Assembly: GCA_963989385.1 (NCBI GenBank) | Contig: OZ022501.1 | Coordinates: 97,820,979-97,884,978, forward strand | Reading direction: 5' to 3' | Length of the DNA stretch: 64,000 bases | Source of the DNA: Ctena decussata | Taxonomy: Eukaryota; Mollusca; Bivalvia; Lucinida; Lucinidae | In this document: piece by piece, positions 31,766 through 42,799 of the stretch | Position numbering within the stretch: position 1 is the stretch's first letter | Layout: every line of letters begins with the position of its first letter | Program-made: the position numbers and the translations under genes | Notes under the pieces: generated by a model | Database searches by the model: none | What the model was told of the DNA's origin: nothing | The model's input: only the letters and a program-made list of their open reading frames with translations

Positions 31766-32483
31766 TGTGACCCCCACTGAAAAGAAGGGCAAGACAAGAA
31801 AAATGGCAGAGTTGCTCCCCCTGAAAGTCTTTTGCCATTACTTGGTAGAACCTTCTGGCAATTAATTACACGATGTGGCTAGCAAAACACAGCTGAAATG
31901 GTGTTTCCAACAGAGGCACATACAACCTGTAACATGCACAACATTTATACATGCTTCTAATTATTATTACAAGCTAGCTTTCTTGTACTCAAAATTATCT
32001 TATCATATAAAGAATACCCAATTTGACAATGACAGTGTCTTGCTCATCACACAAAACTTTCACCAAAGCTTTAATGCAAAGCAGGACACTGATGCAAGTA
32101 ATGAAACTAATGCTGACACCATAGTGACAGTGACTGCAATAGGTCTTCCTGATTTTTTGTATGGGCGATACATTATAAGCAATATTATAAGCCACTTGAT
32201 ACAGTACATGTATATTTGCACTTCTTAAAACCACAAAAGAGCAATGACCTTAGCATACCTCAGTATGACATATAAATGACCAAGAGCTAACAATGAGCGG
32301 TGACAAGCCTAAAGGATTCTTTACTGCCTTCAATTAATGTTGAGGACCTATATTAGATTAAACTGCCCGTCTCTGCAGTCTGGTCATTGCACGTGGCAAA
32401 AAATCTAAATCCAAGCACTAGATCTGAGCAGTAACATGGTGACACCCCACAATGGACAAGCAATGATATGGACCAAATGTCAC
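31766..32483. other. Unique sequence with a MITE-H end
   Basis: A MITE-H fragment (AAAATGGCAGAGTTGCTCCC) lies at about 31797-31830. The 117-codon ORF 31875-32228 has no recognised domain, no splice context and AT-driven composition, so it is not called. Confidence 0.45.
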
Positions 32484-32696
32484 CTAACCCTTAAAGCGCC
32501 AAAATTGAAAAATTGTTGAATTTGCAAACAGTTTAGATCCAGATGAGGTGGCTCATGATGAGCCACCTCATCTGGATCTACACTGTTTGCCCTATAGTCT
32601 TTGAATTCTCAATATGATACAGCTTCTGACAAAACATTTTTTTAAATTTCTGCAGACGTAAATTTTGTCGTCTGCTTTTTGCGCATTAAGGGTTAA
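32484..32696 (+). mobile_element. MITE-C variant
   Basis: Same core dyad (GAGGTGGCTCATGATGAGCC) and GCAGACGTAAATTTTGTCGT module as MITE-C, but the termini are TAACCCTTAAAGCGCC and GCGCATTAAGGGTTA, so this is a subfamily with different ends. Confidence 0.85.
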
Positions 32697-33043
32697 ATGC
32701 AAAAGATACTAAAGTCCATGATGCTGCTCCTTTAGTCTCTCACACCTTTATTTGTTTTTTAGTGACTCAATTTTACAGACTGACTATGGCTAACGACCTG
32801 ATAAAGTATTACCGCTGGCGGCAGGTAGCTCAGATGGCTGGCTGTAAGCTGATCCATATTTGGAATCTTACATTCTCTCAAAAGTTGTTGACCTTACTAA
32901 CAGCATTGAGACTTGAGGTGGTCTGCAGTGCTGGATTCTATACATTGTATCCAATTTTTTATTTCATTTGATTTTGTGATTTTTTTACCATTGTAAGATT
33001 ACTGTAAAATTAAAAGAAAAACTTTGAATTTGAATCTTTGCAG
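32697..33043. other. No gene or recognised element
   Basis: AT-rich. GGCGGCAGGTAGCTCAGATG near 32818 is A-box-like, but no B box follows. Confidence 0.4.
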
Positions 33044-33215
33044 CATTATGCAGACAAGAACTATTTCGCAGGTGTTTAAGATGTGTACAAATCCTCAAAA
33101 TGTCACAAAGCTTGTTTATCAATTAGGGACAAGGCATACAAGACCACAGTACAAGGACAAAACATTTTCAACTTTTGATATTTTGTACCCTCCCAAGATG
33201 ATGGGCTTAAAGTAA
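33044..33215 (+). CDS. Possible terminal exon, weak
   Basis: A plausible acceptor (AATCTTTGCAG, ending 33043) precedes an open stretch that ends at a TAA at 33213-33215. The reading includes KMCTNPQNVTKLVYQLGTRH and TFSTFDILYPPKMMGLK, which looks less biased than the surrounding chance ORFs. I recognise no family. There is no nearby AATAAA and no partner exon found. Treat as a weak candidate only. Confidence 0.2.
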
Positions 33216-33451
33216 CCTTAAATCAATTAAAGGCTTAATATATATTAAAACCAGTAAAGTTTTAATGACCGCACAACAATGCTATCACATGTCCTATCTG
33301 TAGAAGGTAAACGTGATTGTATCTGTTGTGCCCATTTCTGCAAGGGTCAGCGTAATAGACTGATGGCCCCCAAAGGTAACCTAACCCATGCTCAATTAGC
33401 ATTGAAGATTTTCCTCCAAATATGGTGGGTAAGCCTTATCTTGTATAATTA

Positions 33452-33519
33452 TGCTGTTCAATCAGAGAAGTTTCATTGTTCACTTCAGTGAACAATGAAA
33501 CTCCTTTGATTTAACAGCA
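33452..33519. repeat. Perfect-type hairpin, 68 bp
   Basis: TGCTGTTCAATCAGAGAAGT then TTCATTGTTCAC pairs with its near complement across a 4-bp loop. Probably a small foldback element; single copy here. Confidence 0.7.
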
Positions 33520-34419
33520 CTGGACTAACTAAGCCTTCCAGTGGTGGCACCGCATAATTGTCTTACAATCCTTTTCCTCCTGACGGCCAACCTTAACGGA
33601 ATACTGATAAAAGGGCAATGGCTTAATTGTGGTCTGACTACCACCTACTTTAGCAATGAAGTGACCACTTAACTCGGAAACGATTATCTTGAACAAACAG
33701 TTCGCTATTGATCTTAGGGAAATCATCCGGTCAGTGTCCGATTTAAATTAAATTGTCTTGCTGATATAAGCCTTTCTCCATAGTTTTGTCACATGTATAC
33801 AATGCACTTCTGTACGATATCAGTTTGGCCATGAGAATTGAGGGTTATGACACCACTAGCAATGAACAAAAGTACAAAACCACAAAAGTCAGAGGCAAAC
33901 TGCAGTCATAACTATATCATCGAGATACTGCAACCATTATCTTACTGATTTCTAAGGTATTTATTTGGTTATTTCACAGGAGCATAATTATCCTTCCAAA
34001 ACTACCCCAAATATATAGATATGTCTTGTGTTATTCAGCTATAAAATGTTTTCACAATCCCAAATATAGATCTGTTTAACAAGAAGGATCTAGATCTTTG
34101 AGACTGTTTTGGAAGGGAGGACCCTGACATCCTATAATCATAGAAATATTGTATTAAACTAAATCTCAAGATCAAGAAAACACAGCAAAAACTTTAAAGG
34201 TGAATCATTCTTGTCATGTGTTAGCTGGTATAAATGTGCCTTATTATTAAAGGAGTGCATGTGGGTTCCCAAATTGATATTGTCAATATTCTAGTTAAAG
34301 AGGTCCAAGGATCAATGTGGACATTGCCGGGTAGATCTGGACAAATGATGTGGAATTAAAATGGTCCTGTTGTTATCTTAGGCTGAAGAAGAAAACCAAT
34401 GATGAATATCTGATGCATT
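33520..34419. other. No gene or recognised element
   Basis: AT-rich unique sequence of about 900 bp. No splice-bounded open frame noticed. Confidence 0.45.
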
Positions 34420-34640
34420 TAACCCATTCCATTCCGGATACCCCTTAAATCTGGGCAAACAGTTTGGATCCAGATCAGACCAATTTTGTCATAATTTATT
34501 CCTCGAGGGAGCAACTTCTTTCCTTTAAGAAAAATCCCAAATGAAATAGAAGACAGATTCTTCTTCAGAGATGACACATTCTTATCTTGATATAAATTAT
34601 TATGACCCATCCCCTACAAGTGTACCCCTTTAACCCTTTT
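34420..34640 (+). mobile_element. MITE-D copy, disrupted
   Basis: Starts AACCCATTCCATTCCGGATA with the CAAACAGTTTGGATCCAGAT arm. After 34490 it switches to MITE-H-like sequence (GAGGGAGCAACTTCTTTCCT). A matching end (GACCCATCCCCTAC) appears near 34603. Likely one MITE inserted in or recombined with another. Confidence 0.5.
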
Positions 34641-34747
34641 GACCAGTGGACTTGTCCATCCTTATAATCTGAATGAGTCCATTTCTAGTTTTAGGGGGTT
34701 TGGTTGATGTTTTCGCTTTTATTGTATTTTGCATAGAAATTCCTGCC

Positions 34748-34818
34748 AAGCAAACAGTGTTGAACCTGATCAAACGCAGCATTCTGTGGCGTCTGAACTG
34801 GGTCTGCACTGTTTGTAT
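34748..34818. mobile_element. MITE-F hairpin, diverged
   Basis: CAAGCAAACAGTGTTGAACC and CTGGGTCTGCACTGTTTG form the outer arms; the inner arm pairing is imperfect. Confidence 0.6.
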
Positions 34819-35002
34819 AAGTTCCCCAAATAGGTTTCCAGTAACTGAACTACCCTGCTTACATGACCTTAAACTACAAACTGCAGCAGCTATGAAGTTT
34901 CACATCATGTGCACATGCATAAGTGTTGCAATTAAAGGAGTGTGTGGGGGTTTCCCAAATGTACATTGTCATGCGTGTAGTCTATAAATAAATATCCCTA
35001 AT

Positions 35003-35062
35003 AGTACAAGAGGTCCAATTGCTCTGATAGCTCACCTGAGTAAATGTTATTGAGCAATCATC
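35003..35062 (+). mobile_element. Possible isolated HINE 5' end
   Basis: TAGCTCACCTGAG matches the complement of the HINE-F 3' stem (CTCAGGTGAGCTA, 61461-61473). It follows CAATTGCTCTGA and precedes TTATTGAGCAATCATC. No 3' end or array follows clearly, so this may be a solitary end. Confidence 0.4.
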
Positions 35063-36082
35063 ATGACAGGAATCAGGAATGTGATATCATTTAAAAGTAT
35101 TTATGCAGGATTTCAACAAAGTTTCTTCAAATCTGGGATGTACTGGAAAGTACTTCTGCAAGCATTCAAAACAGATCATGAATTCAGTACCCCTTCTGGT
35201 CAGGGGAGCTTTAAGAGGAAGAACATTAGATGTAACAATGAAAAGTCTTTCATAGGATTCTTCTATTGATTTCAACATTTCATCATGCAGGTTATGAATG
35301 AAGAGAAACCACAAAAAATTTAATGTTTCTCACAAAAGTTGGGCCTGAGAAAAAGGAAATTTTACTGCAATGAAATATACTGTAATACTGCATTATTCCA
35401 ATGAAATGGTCCAGGTGCAATTAATACATTTTACAATTTTACAAAAGTGGCTGGAGGGAGAGGGGTTTAAGTTAGAGCAACAAGCAAGCAACTTAACAAA
35501 ATACTTCCAATAATCCAGTATAGTAATTTTGACCATGTAAGAATAATGTCTTCATCAAAGTAGCTGGCAATTGATTGAAATTATCTTATGGACCATGATC
35601 TATGTGTTGGTTTTATGCCTGGAATTGTGAGTTTTGACATGTCAATAAAACTTTTTACGGTAAAAGGGGGAGGAGGCATTTAACAGAGCAGGGGCATTTG
35701 CTTGGATTAATGTGGTACATGTATATTGTAAGGATTTCTTTTAGGTCTTTATAAACCTGTGTACCTAACATGCATTTGTGTCACTTCTCAACGAAAACAT
35801 CAAAGTCACCTAGACAGAGCTCTTATTGTGACCCACCTGGGCATGGCAATTTTTAAAAGATTCCATCTTGCCTATCCTTATCTACAGCTACTACCAATAA
35901 ATCATTTCATTATTTTTTTTTTTCATTATTTTTTTCTTTAATTTTTGATTATGTGAATCTCACTTACATCATGCGGCAGCAAACTGGTATGATTGCCATT
36001 ATGTAATCCTTGTCACAGGTATAGTATACCCTTGCAAACCAGTGGTGATGTCACTGTGATATCATAATGATATCATCATGGT
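35063..36082. other. Unique sequence upstream of the candidate exons
   Basis: TTTCTTTTAG near 35744 followed by an open stretch to about 35940 could be an acceptor and exon, but the translation (LYKPVYLTCICVTSQRKHQS...) has no recognised features and no clear donor. Poly-T tracts at 35914-35940. Confidence 0.35.
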
Positions 36083-36169
36083 AACATTTCTCCTCACAAT
36101 GAGGTCACCATAGTGTCATGAAGATTATCTTCATGACACTATGGTGACATCATTATGAGGAGAAATGTT
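36083..36169. repeat. Foldback hairpin, 87 bp
   Basis: AACATTTCTCCTCACAATGA then GGTCACCATAGTGTCATGAAGAT pairs with the mirrored right arm. The loop is only a few bases. It lies 170 bp upstream of the first candidate exon. Confidence 0.8.
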
Positions 36170-36336
36170 AGACTAAGCTGCAAAAATATTTTATGCACAC
36201 CAGAATGCAAAGATAATTTATATTGCCACTGCTGCTGCATTAGCAAGTAACTTTTCAAAACCACACATAGAATTTATTCAATACAAATAATTCTTTCTTA
36301 ATTCATTAATGTTTTTTTTTTGGATAATATTTCTAG

Positions 36337-36503
36337 ATTCTGGTTCTAGTAACAAGGCAGAGTATGGTAGTGAGGCTAGTATGCTTCTGGCCTTCCACAT
36401 CTTCACAGCTGAACACCAAAGGCGAACGATAATCTGCACTGCATATAATTATAACTGTCCCCATTTTCAGCAAGTGTTGCGAGATCCATTTTATAAATTT
36501 AAG
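36337..36503 (+). CDS. Candidate internal exon 1 of an unrecognised gene
   Basis: A T-rich tract and TTTCTAG acceptor (ending 36336) precede a 167-bp open segment that ends AAG before GTATTA, a good donor. Read with two leading bases, it gives 55 codons including LLAFHIFTAEHQRRTIICTA and YNYNCPHFQQVLRDPFYKFK. The residue mix is protein-like (charged, aromatic and Cys residues interspersed), unlike the repeat-derived ORFs. It ends in phase 0, matching a phase-0 start of the next candidate exon. I do not recognise the family. No upstream exon or promoter was identified, so the gene's extent is unknown. Confidence 0.5.
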
Positions 36504-36766
36504 GTATTATGTAGCATTTTCCCAGGCTGTCAGAATGGACCCCTGTTGCATCAAATAAATAGGTGACAATAATGGCAAATTATGAAGAGACAGTCTATTT
36601 GATGGAAGACCATGACAACAATAGTGAACAATAGGAAGACATTTTAACAAAGCTCCACAAGAAGTCAAATCTACGTAAATGAAAACTCAGATTTTTTTCT
36701 GGCTGTTATTTCTTGATACAATGTATGTTTTGGGATCTCAATTGCGTGGTTTTAGGAAATGAAAAG

Positions 36767-36922
36767 CAACAACTGATGTGTCTTGCACAAAATAATGAAA
36801 GATTGAAACAAAAAAGGTTACCCCACCCACAAAATTTTGCCTTAGCTGAAGCTCCAGTTTTCGGTGATTATGAATTCGCAAGTGGTACCTACTGTTATTA
36901 CCCTAAATACTTGGACAGACAG
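36767..36922 (+). CDS. Candidate internal exon 2 of the same gene
   Basis: 156 bp, 52 codons, ends CAG before GTATGA, a strong donor. The translation includes LAQNNERLKQKRLPHPQNFA and PVFGDYEFASGTYCYYPKYL. There are two possible acceptors: GAAAAG ending 36766, which keeps phase 0 with exon 1, and TTTTAG ending 36755, which looks stronger but would put the join out of frame unless exon 1 is skipped. With the upstream acceptor both exons would be 167 bp with the same entry phase. The intron is about 260 bp. A MITE-F hairpin starts 5 bp into the next intron. Confidence 0.5.
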
Positions 36923-36926
36923 GTAT

Positions 36927-36996
36927 GAGCAAACATTGCAGACTCAGATGAAACTGCTCCTGAAGGAGCAGTTTCATCAGGGTCTACAATGTTTGC
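36927..36996. mobile_element. MITE-F hairpin
   Basis: GAGCAAACATTGCAGACTCA with GATGAAACTGCTCC pairs with GGAGCAGTTTCATC and GGGTCTACAATGTTTGC across TGAA. It sits immediately after the exon 2 donor. Confidence 0.82.
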
Positions 36997-37578
36997 CATT
37001 CACTAAGCATCATTTGGATGCATTAACGTGTGAAATCCACTTTCTAAGAATTTTGGAACAATAATTGTCCAACTTTCAGGTGTCCGAAATTTTAGGGTCA
37101 TTACGGTAGTTACTTCAGGTGACAAAGAGCATGGGAAAAAGGATGTCACAGTACAATAAAGGAGGCAACCTTCCTCAATTCACTAATGTCTCCTATTGTT
37201 ATGATCCCTATTTCTGACCCTATTTTGCATTTAAATCAGTCACTGAGCTAAAGGCCCAGTAAGGAGTGTGTCAGCATAACCCGATGTAACATTGTCTAAA
37301 TAAGATACCCAAATGGCCCTGTATTGCTCAAACAATCCACACTGTACACAGGCCCAAAGGTGCGGTGGGAACTAGGCAGAAAGTATGCAAATGTGTAGCA
37401 GCATTAATTGGAGACAGTTTCAGTAGCAGTTGATTTTGCCCTATAGCCTTCTTATTACCTGGCTGACATGTCCCTTCAGACTGCTTCATTATAAGGTTTT
37501 TCAGTATAACACTATTAAGGATTTAACACTGTCAAGCCATGGGTCCTAAATGCTCAGTTCCCTGTTATTATTATGTAT
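36997..37578. other. No gene or recognised element
   Basis: Unique sequence downstream of the candidate exons. I could not identify a third exon with confidence. Confidence 0.4.
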
Positions 37579-37909
37579 CACTGGTTGTAATTGATTCCGC
37601 TAATTTTCGCTTCCTGCAGAGACTGTACATCATATTTGACTTCCACTGAGACTGTCCGCAAACTCTTGCTTCCTGCAGGGACTACTGTCCTCGAAAATTG
37701 GCTTCCTGCTAAGACTGTCAACATGACTGCTTCCTGCTGAGAGCCTCAGCAGGAAGCAGAATAACATGGACAGTCTCTGTAGGATGCCATTTTTCATGTA
37801 CAGAAGTCTCTGCAGGAAGCAAAATATTGCGGACAGTCTCGGCAGAAGCCAAATATGATGTACAGTCTCTGCAGGAAGCGAAAATTAGTGGAATCGATTA
37901 TACCCTGTG
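37579..37909. mobile_element. MITE-B full-length copy, 331 bp
   Basis: Same length and module order as 1131-1462. Left end CACTGGTTGTAATTGATTCC (diverged from CACAGGGTATAATCGATTCC), right end TATACCCTGTG intact. The GCTTCCTGC modules are present in both arms. The centre reads CTGAGAGCCTCAGCAGG. Confidence 0.88.
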
Positions 37910-38120
37910 TATATGAATGGCATCAATGAAAAGGGAGCTGATGAGCCAGCAAGTAAAAAGATAGGCAACTGACAACATCAAACTGTTTTCAAGGCAAATG
38001 AGGGTATCAAATTGTCTTCATTTTTCACTTTTTGAGATTACCCAGGATTCATTGATAGTACATGCCAGAAAGGAAGGCTAGAATTTTACGTGAATAGTAT
38101 GAAAGTAAGAATAAGATATA
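37910..38120. other. No gene or recognised element
   Basis: Short unique spacer. Confidence 0.4.
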
Positions 38121-38321
38121 CAGTCAACTCCCGATATCTCAAACACTGATATCTCAAAGTTATTCTTATATCAAAGAATATATTTCCTATTTTTATTTAC
38201 ATTTCAGCCTCTGTTATCTCAAACTGATATCTCAAAGTGAATTTTCAGGTACCAGAAAATTTACTTTGAGATATCAGTAGTTTGGGCTGAAGTTCAACTT
38301 AGAGATATCGAGAGTTGACTG
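38121..38321. mobile_element. Tc1/mariner-type MITE, 201 bp
   Basis: Ends CAGTCAACTCCCGATATCTC and the complement ending GAGAGTTGACTG, flanked by TA (38119-38120 and 38322-38323). GATATCTCAAA is repeated internally in both orientations. The TA duplication and CAGT start fit Tc1/mariner. Confidence 0.85.
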
Positions 38322-39248
38322 TATTGCTATTTCTGTGGATCGCAATCATATAGGGGACCACTGTGTATCATCTTCTAACAAAACACACCCAGATAACTCC
38401 CGTCTTTCTTATTGTTAACGAGGCTGACACATCTCAACATCTGACCTTTCTGATCAACTTTAATAAAAGCTATTAACTGAAAAATATATTGATTTATAGT
38501 GATCTGATATCATAACTATAACCATGCCCTATTATACAACATCACTTATGAAAGAAAAAAATATGGCTGTCACATATACAGACATGTGACATATATATGT
38601 TTACTGAGCCTTTTGTATTTTTCAAACAGCAAGTTATATTCATTTTTCATTTAAAATGGCCTGGGGAAAAGTTCACACTATTTATGAATGAAACAAAGCA
38701 TATGTAAAGTGTGAAAAAAAATAATGAGCCTGACAGCTAAGGAGTCTGGAGAGATTCCTTTAAATCTTAAAACTGATTAATGGTGGAGTAACTGGATACC
38801 AATGGGTAGTAGCAACAGACCTGAAGCAGTATGGAACAAATTAATTTTAAAACAATGCTATAATCATTTCCAAGTTCATGCACATCATGTGCAACTTGTC
38901 AAAGGCTTAAATTGATCATAACGAATGGTTTTAGTAGTGCAGACCACACACACACTGCAAACTTTAATTTGGACATAGGTACCACTGATTTGTAAACAGT
39001 TAGATATTTTTGAAAGAATTTCACTGAAGTGGGTGGGGTAACATTTCATCATTAGCTGTTTTGTATGTCAATACTGCATATCCTATATCAATTAATAAGT
39101 ACTTAAATTCCACTCATAAGTGCACTGTATCACTTGACCTTTTAAATACTTTATTATAATTAATGTCTGCAACATGTAATAATTGTTAATAATGGGAAAC
39201 TCATAATCAGCTAAAGACCAGACTAAACACAATTTTTCTTCCTCATCT
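38322..39248. other. No gene or recognised element
   Basis: AT-rich unique sequence of over 900 bp. Confidence 0.45.
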
Positions 39249-39492
39249 GGGACCAGTTGTTCAAAGCATTGTTAGCCTAACAAGCTTGTTAAGAAGTCAA
39301 CTCCTTAAGTGTTTTGCCACTTCAGAGGCAAACACACAGATATCTTTTTTATTGAAGTATGTGAGAAGCTTTTGCAATGCAAAAGCTTCTCACATTTTTT
39401 CAACAAAAAATACTGGTGTATTTGAGATATTAACATTTGAAATTTTAACGTCTCGTTAACTAATTAAGTCAATAGTTTTGTACAACTGGGAC
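39249..39492. mobile_element. TIR MITE, about 244 bp
   Basis: Inverted ends GGGACCAGTTGTTCAAA and TTTTGTACAACTGGGACC. The centre holds a perfect hairpin, GTGAGAAGCTTTTGCAATGC against its complement (39361-39395). No coding capacity. Confidence 0.72.
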
Positions 39493-39776
39493 CTAGTCTT
39501 CAGTTACCAAGTCCTTTGTAAGAACACCCAATATATGCCCAGTGAAAGTAGTGGTCATGTCTTCTGTCCTGTTGTGTGATCAAGTCTGTATTAGAATGGA
39601 ATTTCCCGTGTTGTACCATATGTAAGTTGGAATAATTATGGAAGGGGCAGCAGTCACTGACTGAATGTATTTTTTTAGTCAAACAGATCTGATACCCCTT
39701 TTTTTTGCTGGGTTATGTATCACCGATGCAAGTGCAGCTTTAACTGGCAACCCTAAATTAGTTCAGATCACAATCA

Positions 39777-40003
39777 GGGGCCTATTTATAAAATGACTTA
39801 CGGTAAGTAGTTGCTATGCTGTTGCTAAGGCTGAATTTCTATAAAGGAGATTCCCTACCACTATGACATTTGCTCTGGAGGAACAGTCTGATAAAGACTG
39901 TTCCTCCAGAGCAAATTTCATAGTTGTAGGGAGTCTCCTTCACAGAAATTCAGCCTTAGCAACAGCATAGCAACCACTCAAGTCCTTTTATTAATATGGC
40001 CCC
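39777..40003. mobile_element. Foldback MITE, GGGGCC ends
   Basis: Near-complete palindrome. Ends GGGGCCTATTTATAAAATGA and mirrored ATGGCCCC; arms GTTGCTATGCTGTTGCTAAG; centre GGAGGAACAGTCTGATAAAG. The second copy, at 63470-63693, has the same arms. Confidence 0.9.
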
Positions 40004-40315
40004 AGATTACTTCTCCCTGGAAATCCATTTCTCTGTTGGCTCAGATTTAAGACAATATATAGAAAAGCTAACTGTTGAACTGTTCACATTTAAATGTTTT
40101 GATGAAGCAGTTAGAGAACATTTATCGCCATCAGCTTTCCATGAATAACTGCAAGCATGTAGATATGCCATAAAATCCAAATTTATCCTTCCATCAATCC
40201 AGATCCATTTTCTTTAAGTGGAATTTTATGGTGATAGATAAAGCAATATATAAAAGCCTCCTGTTTTATGAATTATATGTACTTTACTTGTACATGTTAT
40301 ATGAATCAGTGGTCT
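40004..40315. other. No gene or recognised element
   Basis: Unique sequence. Confidence 0.4.
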
Positions 40316-40510
40316 ACACAAGAAGGGGTAACAGAGATAATTAGGGATAATTGTCCATATTTCTCCATAAAAACATATTTTGTGACCCAACATTAGAACT
40401 GTCTCATCAAGACGGTTCTAATGAGGGGTCACAATATATGTTTTCGATGAGAAATAAGAAAATTTATCTTTGAATTATCCTCAATACCCCATCTTATCTG
40501 GCCGAATCTC
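40316..40510. mobile_element. MITE-A subfamily copy
   Basis: Core dyad TTAGAACTGTCTCATCAAGA and mirrored GACGGTTCTAATGAGGGG, edged by TTGTGACC. The arms AGAGATAATTAGGGATAATT and TTATCCTCAATACCCC still pair. Closer to the 12735 copy than to the 524 copy. Confidence 0.78.
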
Positions 40511-41126
40511 TGATGAATTACATGTACTTTACTTATAACACCTGGACCAGTGATAAAATTTATAACTCTTATTAAAGTCTTTTTCAAAGGGGATAAAAGT
40601 CTTTTTTAAAGGGGATAACTTTTGTGACTTCTTGTTTGGTTTCCTGGATAACTTATTTTAAGTCCTTCTGAAGTGGTCCTCCCTTGGTTAAATTTGTCCA
40701 AATACCAGCAAATTATCCCAGTTAACTTTCTTCCTGATGAGCAAATATGTTTGAAAGGAATCAATGTAATGGTTAAAGTATCAGAGGATGGATGATTTGC
40801 AATTTTAGTTATAAAACAGATGAAGAAACTAATAGATTTTGAGCTCTTGAAAACAAGTAAAAAATGTTATTAACCTGTAAAAATAATGTGCCCCTACTAC
40901 CATTTGCCTCAGATATGCCCATGATGTGCCTTTATTGAGGCAGGTGTGTTTTTTAGGTTGAACACAGAAGTTAAAAAACATAAAAGTATGGTAGATTTTC
41001 CCCTGACTTGTCTTGTCTCCTATGATAAGGAAAATAAATGAGCTATCAGTCTGGTACTGGACCTGATCCAAGGATGTCAGGCAGTTGATTAATACAGGGT
41101 TGATCACCGGTAATAAACCAAGAGAA
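40511..41126. other. No gene or recognised element
   Basis: Short tandem duplication AAAGTCTTTTTCAAAGGGGA / AAAGTCTTTTTTAAAGGGGA near 40575-40618. The 116-codon minus-strand ORF has no domain I recognise. Confidence 0.4.
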
Positions 41127-41197
41127 GCAGGTAGGTAGGTCAGTGGGCTGTTGAGAAAAAAATGCAAAGTGGAGTTCAAATCCCATGAGTAGTACCA
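41127..41197 (+). mobile_element. tRNA-like SINE head
   Basis: TAGGTCAGTGGG (A-box-like) and GAGTTCAAATCCCATGAG (good B box) are spaced about 40 bp apart. The sequence downstream is not a family seen elsewhere in the window. Probably a decayed SINE head rather than a tRNA gene, because the stems do not pair well. Confidence 0.4.
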
Positions 41198-42504
41198 GCT
41201 GGCAGTTAAGCCACATCCTAATTAAGACACATTTGCAGCATATTTAAGCATGGATAGCATCTAGCTACCTTCAAGTGTCGACATAAAGCTATTCAACCTT
41301 TTTGTTACAGCTATTATAAACTTTATCCAAGTTCTGTTTATGTCAGAAACTAGTCATTTTAAATGGCTACAATTAACAATAAAGTTTCTGCCACCAGCAG
41401 CATTCAAAATTATCTATTTATCTAAAATATGTACAAACATGGCTTTTAAAAATGATCTACATTGGTAAAATGCAAATTGGAAATACCGGTTATCAAAGTT
41501 ATCCTTTGCACAATTAAACCTTATATAACTGGCAGTTTTGTCAGATTTATCAACCAAACTCTCTCTGTCAAACCAGTAGTAAATGGTACCTTTTTTGAAT
41601 CATAGAAGGATGAAGCGGTGAAAGAAGAGGGATGGCCTGTGCTTTTCAAATGCTGTGCCCAACAGAAGCCTTTACCTTTAATTTCAATTGATATTAACAA
41701 TGTAAAACTGAGCAATTAACTGTAATAAATGTAAGGACCAAAGTGGACTTAGAACCCTTGGCATTCGTGAAGAACAAAGTGGACTTAGTACCCTTGGCTT
41801 GCTAAGGCGCTAGACCTCTGAATATATTCTTTCACCATGTTAATAGGTTTTTGGTTTATTTTTTCTGATTGTTATAATCATTTAGTTTATGTATTAGATT
41901 TTTAAAACAACCCCTTTTGGTCCAGTATAGCTAGGGAAAATCAATAGATATAAAGAAAAATACCTGTTGAAAGAAATATATTTCTAGTTTTTGTTTCTTG
42001 CTTAACAGACTGCTGGTTGAAGTGTTAATTTGATACTAGGACATCTGGAGAATAATTAACTGTGGAAAGTGGTATTAGATAATAATGACAACTAGCTGAA
42101 AACCACAAGATTATTTCACCGATTTATTGCCTCCCAAACCGGGAGAGATTCTAGGGATAGGTGATACACTGAATATTTCTTCCACTTTATCTTTCAGCTT
42201 ATTCATTAGTACAAGGATGATAAGAAGTAGCATTTTTAATGTTCACATTTCAGCTATGTATTAATCAGAGTATTTTCATGTGTTATCATGACTACAAAAA
42301 AGAATCTTTAAGCTTTCAAAGGATGAGGTTGAAAATAAAAGTTAATTTTTTGGAATAATGTATCATGTAAAAGGGAATTCTGTAATACTGAGTGGTGTAG
42401 AGGGGAGGAATTGAAAGCTGAAGTGGAGTGGAGAGCTGGGGCAGCTAGAGACTTAAAATAATGGAATGTTATTCACATGTATAACTATTTACATATAATA
42501 CTAT
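41198..42504. other. Mostly unique sequence
   Basis: A weak SINE-2-like fragment (TAAATGGTACC, AAATGCTGTGCCCAACAGAA) occurs on the - strand at about 41555-41700. AAGTGGACTTAG is duplicated near 41740-41780. No gene is seen. Confidence 0.4.
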
Positions 42505-42615
42505 TTACATGTATTACTATTTACATGAATCACTATTTCTGTCTATGAAGGTACTTTGATTAAAGTACCTTCATAGACAGATATAGTGATTCGTGTAAAA
42601 AGTAATACATGTAAA
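42505..42615. mobile_element. Foldback hairpin MITE, 111 bp
   Basis: TTACATGTATTACTATTTAC then GAATCACTATTTCTGTCTATG and AAGGTACTTT is mirrored at the right with few mismatches. It sits in a short TTTACATGTATTAC repeat (about 42475-42530). Confidence 0.82.
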
Positions 42616-42799
42616 TTGTAATATATGTAAATATACAGTAATGGGGAGTGACCTATATAAGTGTTCTCCAGCATCTCTATTTATCAGTGTGACATCATGA
42701 TCTAAGTATTATTCATAAATCTGACAAGATTCTGCAGCTCCTTGCCAGTGACAATCCATAAACAAATAGATCTCAGAGCTCCTACTAAGCTTGGGTTTT

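Noticed and set aside
31875..32228. 117-codon ORF
   Set aside because: AT-driven composition, an overlapping opposite-strand ORF, no recognised motif.
35759..35941. Possible upstream exon of the 36-kb gene
   Set aside because: The TTTCTTTTAG acceptor is reasonable, but the frame runs into a poly-T tract without a convincing donor and the peptide shows no recognisable feature.
40829..41179. 116-codon minus-strand ORF
   Set aside because: Overlaps a SINE-like head and has no recognised domain; the hydrophobic stretches reflect AT-rich codons.
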